Assembly: GCA_030607765.1 (NCBI GenBank)
Contig: JAUWJJ010000019.1
Location: forward strand, 1-10,199
Direction of reading: 5' to 3'
From: Candidatus Aerophobota bacterium
Lineage (GTDB): Bacteria; Aerophobota; Aerophobia; Aerophobales; B3-G15
Length of the DNA stretch: 10,199 nucleotides
Position numbers and translations under genes: made by a program
Notes under the pieces: model-generated
What the model was told of the DNA's origin: nothing
The model's input: only the letters and a program-made list of their open reading frames with translations
Database searches by the model: none
Shown here: piece by piece, positions 7,143-10,199 of the stretch
How positions within the stretch are numbered: position 1 is the stretch's first letter
Layout: every line of letters starts with the position of its first letter

Positions 7143-8513
7143 ATGAGAAACAAAACAAGGTTTGTCTGTCAGAAATGTGGGTATGTTTCTCTTAAATGGA
7201 TGGGGAAATGTCCGGAATGTGGAGAATGGGACAGTTTATATGAAGAAATGGTAAAAGAGAAAAAACTTTTTTCTCCCTCTGCTATTTCTGCTCCTAAAAC
7301 TATAAATGAAATTAAAATCTCAACTAAAAATTACTATCACAGTGGAATTTCTGAATTTGATCGTATTCTGGGGGGAGGAATAGTTCCCGGTTCCCTGATT
7401 TTAATTGGGGGAGAACCAGGCATTGGTAAATCCACTCTTTTGTTGGAAGTAGTAGATAAGTTAAGTTATCTCAAAGATTCCATTCTCTATGTTTCGGGAG
7501 AAGAATCGGCACAGCAGACTAAATTGAGAGCTTCACGTCTGGGAGTAAACTCTCCTTTCCTTTATATTTTACCAGAGACAAACTTAAAGATTATCCTTCA
7601 ACAAATAGATAAGTTAAAACCCCGGGTAGTAGCCATAGATTCTATTCAAAGTATTTATTTAGAAGATTTAAACTCTATTCCTGGCTCCATCACCCAAATT
7701 AGAGAGTGCACAACTCATTTTACGAGGGTAGCTAAAAAGGAAAATATAACCATCTTTTTAGTAGGTCATGTGACTAAAGAGGGAGCTATTGCCGGACCAA
7801 GGGTTCTGGAGCATATGGTAGACACAGTTCTTTACTTTGAGAGTAGCCGGGATTATCAGTACCGAATATTAAGAGCTACAAAGAATAGATTTGGACCTAC
7901 ATCAGAAATTGCCATCTTTAAGATGGAGAAAGAAGGACTAAAAGAAGTAGTTGATTCCTCCAGATTGTTTTTGAGGGAATCTTTTTTAGATACCAATGCA
8001 CCAGGAACAGTCATAGTGCCTACTGTAGAGGGAAGCAGAGTTTTTTTAGTAGAAATTCAGGCTCTGGTAAGTAATTCAAATTTAGCTATTCCCAGAAGAA
8101 TAACCCAGGGAGTGGATTACAATAGAATCTGTTTATTGTTAGCTGTTCTGGGGAAAAGAGGGAAGTTTCGTTTTTTTAACAAGGATGTATATATAAATGT
8201 TGCCGGAGGAATGAGAGTGGATGAGCCTGCTTGCGATTTAGCTATCGCCCTGGCTATTATCTCCAGTCTAACCAATAAACCTGCATCTTCCCGTAGCGCA
8301 GTTTTAGGAGAAATAGGTCTTGATGGAGAAATTAGACCAGTGGGATTTATAGAAAAGAGGATAAAAGAAACCATTAAACTGGGATTTACCCGATGTCTTT
8401 TGCCTTCCTCAGAACTACAAAGGCTAAAGGGGAACCAAGAGTTATCACGGATAGAGCTTATTGGAGTGAAAAAAATTGAGGAAGCCCTGAGAAAAGGATT
8501 GGAGGGAAATTAA
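7143..8513 (+). CDS. radA: DNA repair protein RadA/Sms
   Basis: RadA is a RecA-like ATPase and DnaB-type helicase that promotes branch migration of recombination intermediates. The 456 residues are full length. A four-cysteine zinc finger lies at the N terminus (C9, C12, C23, C26). Walker A is GEPGIGKST at 90-98 with K96. The RadA-specific KNRFG motif is at 247-251. Residues from about 275 to the end form a Lon-like domain in which EPACD replaces the protease's serine site, so no peptidase activity is expected, as is normal for the family. AGGGA at 7131-7135 stands 7 nt before the ATG, and only one base separates it from mreB. It abuts disA directly. In Bacillus subtilis and mycobacteria RadA interacts with DisA and lowers its cyclic-di-AMP output, so the adjacency is functionally meaningful. 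Confidence 0.97.
   Translation: MRNKTRFVCQKCGYVSLKWMGKCPECGEWDSLYEEMVKEKKLFSPSAISAPKTINEIKISTKNYYHSGISEFDRILGGGIVPGSLILIGGEPGIGKSTLLLEVVDKLSYLKDSILYVSGEESAQQTKLRASRLGVNSPFLYILPETNLKIILQQIDKLKPRVVAIDSIQSIYLEDLNSIPGSITQIRECTTHFTRVAKKENITIFLVGHVTKEGAIAGPRVLEHMVDTVLYFESSRDYQYRILRATKNRFGPTSEIAIFKMEKEGLKEVVDSSRLFLRESFLDTNAPGTVIVPTVEGSRVFLVEIQALVSNSNLAIPRRITQGVDYNRICLLLAVLGKRGKFRFFNKDVYINVAGGMRVDEPACDLAIALAIISSLTNKPASSRSAVLGEIGLDGEIRPVGFIEKRIKETIKLGFTRCLLPSSELQRLKGNQELSRIELIGVKKIEEALRKGLEGN
8501..8505 (+). promoter_or_regulatory. Ribosome binding site deciding the TTG start of disA
   Basis: GGAGG lies within the last codons of radA, 8 nt before TTG at 8514. The alternative GTG at 8520 would be 14 nt away. 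The TTG is therefore preferred, directly next to the radA stop at 8511-8513. Confidence 0.65.
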
Positions 8514-9578
8514 TTGGCAGTGAATACTCAATTTGAGGAAGAATTAGGAAAATTGCTCAGGTTAGTTGCACCTGGTACTCCTCTAAGGCAAGGACTGGAA
8601 GTGATCCTCCAATTGGGTACAGGAGGATTAATTGTGGTTGGAGATACGGAAAAGGTGCTTAGCGCTATAGATGGAGGATTTCAGATAGATTATTCCCTTA
8701 CATCTACAGCTTTAGCAGAACTGGCTAAAATGGATGGAGCTATTATTCTTTCCCGGGATGCGAAAAGAATCCTCTATGCTAATACTCAACTGGTCACTGA
8801 TTATCTTATCCCCAGCAAAGAAAGAGGGACCAGACACAAAAATGCTGAGAGAATGGCTAAACAAACCAATTGTCCGGTAATAGCTATTTCTCAATCTCGC
8901 AAGATTATCACCCTGTATCAAGGAGAGATAAAATATGTGCTAAAGTCTTTACCTGAGCTTATGCGCAGGGTTAATCAATCTCTGCAAACTCTGGAAAGAT
9001 ACAGAGAGGTTTTTGATAATGTTTTGGTGGAATTAGAAGTCTTAGAATTTCAGACTGAGGTAATGCTCTTTGATGTAGTAAAGGTTATTCAAAGAGGTGA
9101 GATGATAAGAAGAATAAAAGAAGAAGTTGATAGATATATTGTGGAATTGGGAGAAGAAGCTCGTTTAATTCGGATGCAATTGAAGGAAGTAGTGAGAGAA
9201 AGTTTGGAGGAAACCCAGCAAATAATCCAGGATTATGTTAGAGATGATCACAATAAAGTGATATCTAAATTAAAAGTGCTTACCTCAGATGAACTTTTAG
9301 ATCTTACAACTGTTGCTGAAGTTTTGGGTTACAAAATAAAGCAAAAAAATTTAGATGTTTTAGTTTTTCCAAGAGGCTACAGAGTTATGTCAAAAATTCC
9401 TCGTTTACCTAAGATAGTAGTAGAAAATGTAGTAAAGTCGTTGGGTAGTCTGCAGGATATTATTAAAGCTACCCCCAATGATTTGACAAAGATTGATGAA
9501 GTTGGAGGAAAAAGCGCTGATTTAATTAAAATTGAACTGGAGCACCTTAGAAATAGGGCTTTAATGAAAAAATATTAA
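8514..9578 (+). CDS. disA: DNA integrity scanning protein DisA, diadenylate cyclase
   Basis: DisA makes cyclic di-AMP from two ATP while scanning DNA; branched recombination intermediates shut the reaction down. The 354 residues match the family length. The N-terminal diadenylate cyclase domain covers about 1-145, with the catalytic DGA at 74-76 and the ligand motif GTRHK at 105-109. Most relatives have RHR in place of RHK, so K109 is a conservative departure. A helical linker that builds the octamer core spans about 146-290. The C terminus (about 297-350) holds the helix-hairpin-helix DNA-binding region, including IDEVGGKSADLI. The start codon is TTG, which may keep translation modest. The gene abuts radA and is followed by a yacL-type gene, the same order as in Bacillota. 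No other cyclic-di-AMP gene is in view. Confidence 0.95.
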   Translation: MAVNTQFEEELGKLLRLVAPGTPLRQGLEVILQLGTGGLIVVGDTEKVLSAIDGGFQIDYSLTSTALAELAKMDGAIILSRDAKRILYANTQLVTDYLIPSKERGTRHKNAERMAKQTNCPVIAISQSRKIITLYQGEIKYVLKSLPELMRRVNQSLQTLERYREVFDNVLVELEVLEFQTEVMLFDVVKVIQRGEMIRRIKEEVDRYIVELGEEARLIRMQLKEVVRESLEETQQIIQDYVRDDHNKVISKLKVLTSDELLDLTTVAEVLGYKIKQKNLDVLVFPRGYRVMSKIPRLPKIVVENVVKSLGSLQDIIKATPNDLTKIDEVGGKSADLIKIELEHLRNRALMKKY

Positions 9579-9588
9579 AAAAACAAAT

Positions 9589-9595
9589 GGAGAAG
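9589..9595 (+). promoter_or_regulatory. Ribosome binding site of the yacL-type gene
   Basis: GGAGAAG lies 10 nt before the ATG at 9606, which picks this ATG and frame over the ATG at 9587 in another frame. Confidence 0.6.
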
Positions 9596-9605
9596 TTAAC
9601 TAAAA

Positions 9606-10199
9606 ATGCAAATAAAAATAAAACTACGCATATTATTTATTATTTTAATAGCTGCGGTGTGCTATGGGATATCTGCATCTATGGGAGTAAATCCCCGGAT
9701 ACCTACTTTAATTGGTGGATGCATAACTGCCGTAGTGGTAATTATGGAGATAAGTTTTTCTCGAATCTCTGTAAGAAAACTAATTGCTGGTGGAATGGGT
9801 TTAGGGGGAGGAATTGTTATAGCTAATCTTTTAGCTTATCCTCTTCTTTTAATTGAACCTTTAAAGCTATCCGCTCCCTTTATCCTTTTAGTGATAAATT
9901 TAATAGGTGCCGGTGCAGGATTAACAATTGCTTTAAATAAAACCAGGGAACTGTTTGATCTCTTTTTCTATCTTATAGGTAAAAAATCTCAAGTTGTAAT
10001 AAGGGGAGGACGTAAACTTTTAGATACATCGGTTATAATTGATGGTAGAATAGTGGAACTTTGCGAAACTGGCTTCATAGAAGGGGTTCTGGTTATACCT
10101 CAATTTATCCTTACCGAGGGTCAACAAATTGCCGATTCTCCTTCTTCCATTAAGAGACCCAGAGGAAAAAGGGGACTGGATATAGTAAACAAACTGCAG
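9606..10199 (+). CDS. yacL: YacL-type membrane PIN-TRAM domain protein, 5' part; 3' end outside window
   Basis: This frame stays open for 198 codons to the window edge. The product has a short basic start and about four hydrophobic segments (roughly 8-28, 33-52, 60-82 and 90-108), then a soluble PIN nuclease domain. That domain begins KLLDTSVIIDGRI, with acidic residues D140, D146 and E171 at positions expected for the metal site, and continues through VIPQF and RGKRGLDIVNKLQ, which is characteristic of the YacL family. In full-length relatives a TRAM RNA-binding domain follows; here it would lie beyond the edge. The biochemical role of the family is poorly defined, so ribonuclease activity is only inferred. 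A gap of 27 nt from disA fits operon membership. E171 is followed by G172 where relatives usually have leucine, which is minor. Confidence 0.9.
   Translation, partial: MQIKIKLRILFIILIAAVCYGISASMGVNPRIPTLIGGCITAVVVIMEISFSRISVRKLIAGGMGLGGGIVIANLLAYPLLLIEPLKLSAPFILLVINLIGAGAGLTIALNKTRELFDLFFYLIGKKSQVVIRGGRKLLDTSVIIDGRIVELCETGFIEGVLVIPQFILTEGQQIADSPSSIKRPRGKRGLDIVNKLQ

Noticed and set aside
9587..9826. Plus-strand open frame of 79 codons after disA
   Set aside because: It overlaps the yacL-type gene in another frame and its product resembles nothing. The frame starting at 9606 stays open to the edge, has a ribosome binding site and encodes recognisable PIN motifs.

Overview
The window is an AT-rich, densely coding stretch of a bacterial chromosome with all genes on the + strand. 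I recognise eight genes: the 3' end of prfA, mfd, a SurA/PrsA-type periplasmic chaperone gene, murA, mreB (or mbl), radA, disA, and the 5' part of a yacL-type PIN-TRAM gene that runs off the right edge. All are housekeeping genes. I see no insertion sequence, phage gene, CRISPR array, tRNA or rRNA.

Organism. The order radA-disA-yacL is the one familiar from Bacillota. The chaperone looks like an exported, non-lipidated SurA-type protein, which fits a cell with an outer membrane. Low G+C (judged by eye), a strong bias to AGA/AGG arginine codons and this mix of traits suggest a diderm lineage outside the best-known phyla, for example an uncultured candidate phylum. I cannot name it with confidence.

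Layout. Positions 1-404 are the end of prfA. mfd (391-3591) overlaps it by 14 nt and is probably co-transcribed with it. A promoter-like sequence overlaps the mfd stop codon (3565-3592). It is followed by a roughly 95-nt leader and the chaperone gene (3689-4669). A second promoter-like sequence overlaps the end of that gene (4660-4688). It is followed by a roughly 190-nt leader and a tight run of genes: murA, mreB (0 nt gap), radA (1 nt), disA (0 nt) and yacL-like (27 nt). This run looks like one operon joining cell-wall precursor synthesis (MurA), cell-wall geometry (MreB), recombination repair (RadA) and the DNA-scanning cyclic-di-AMP synthase DisA.

Most unusual feature. Both leaders are built from degenerate units with an 8-nt period. 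The murA leader can be cut into 21 consecutive octamers without a phase break (4693-4860). Its ends form a 26-nt inverted repeat in which the five mismatches fall at exactly every fourth position, giving a CAC-N-AAG-N pattern. The arrays start where transcription is predicted to start and run to near the ribosome binding site. Other points worth a look are a parvulin domain lacking both expected histidines, and a DisA with RHK in place of RHR.
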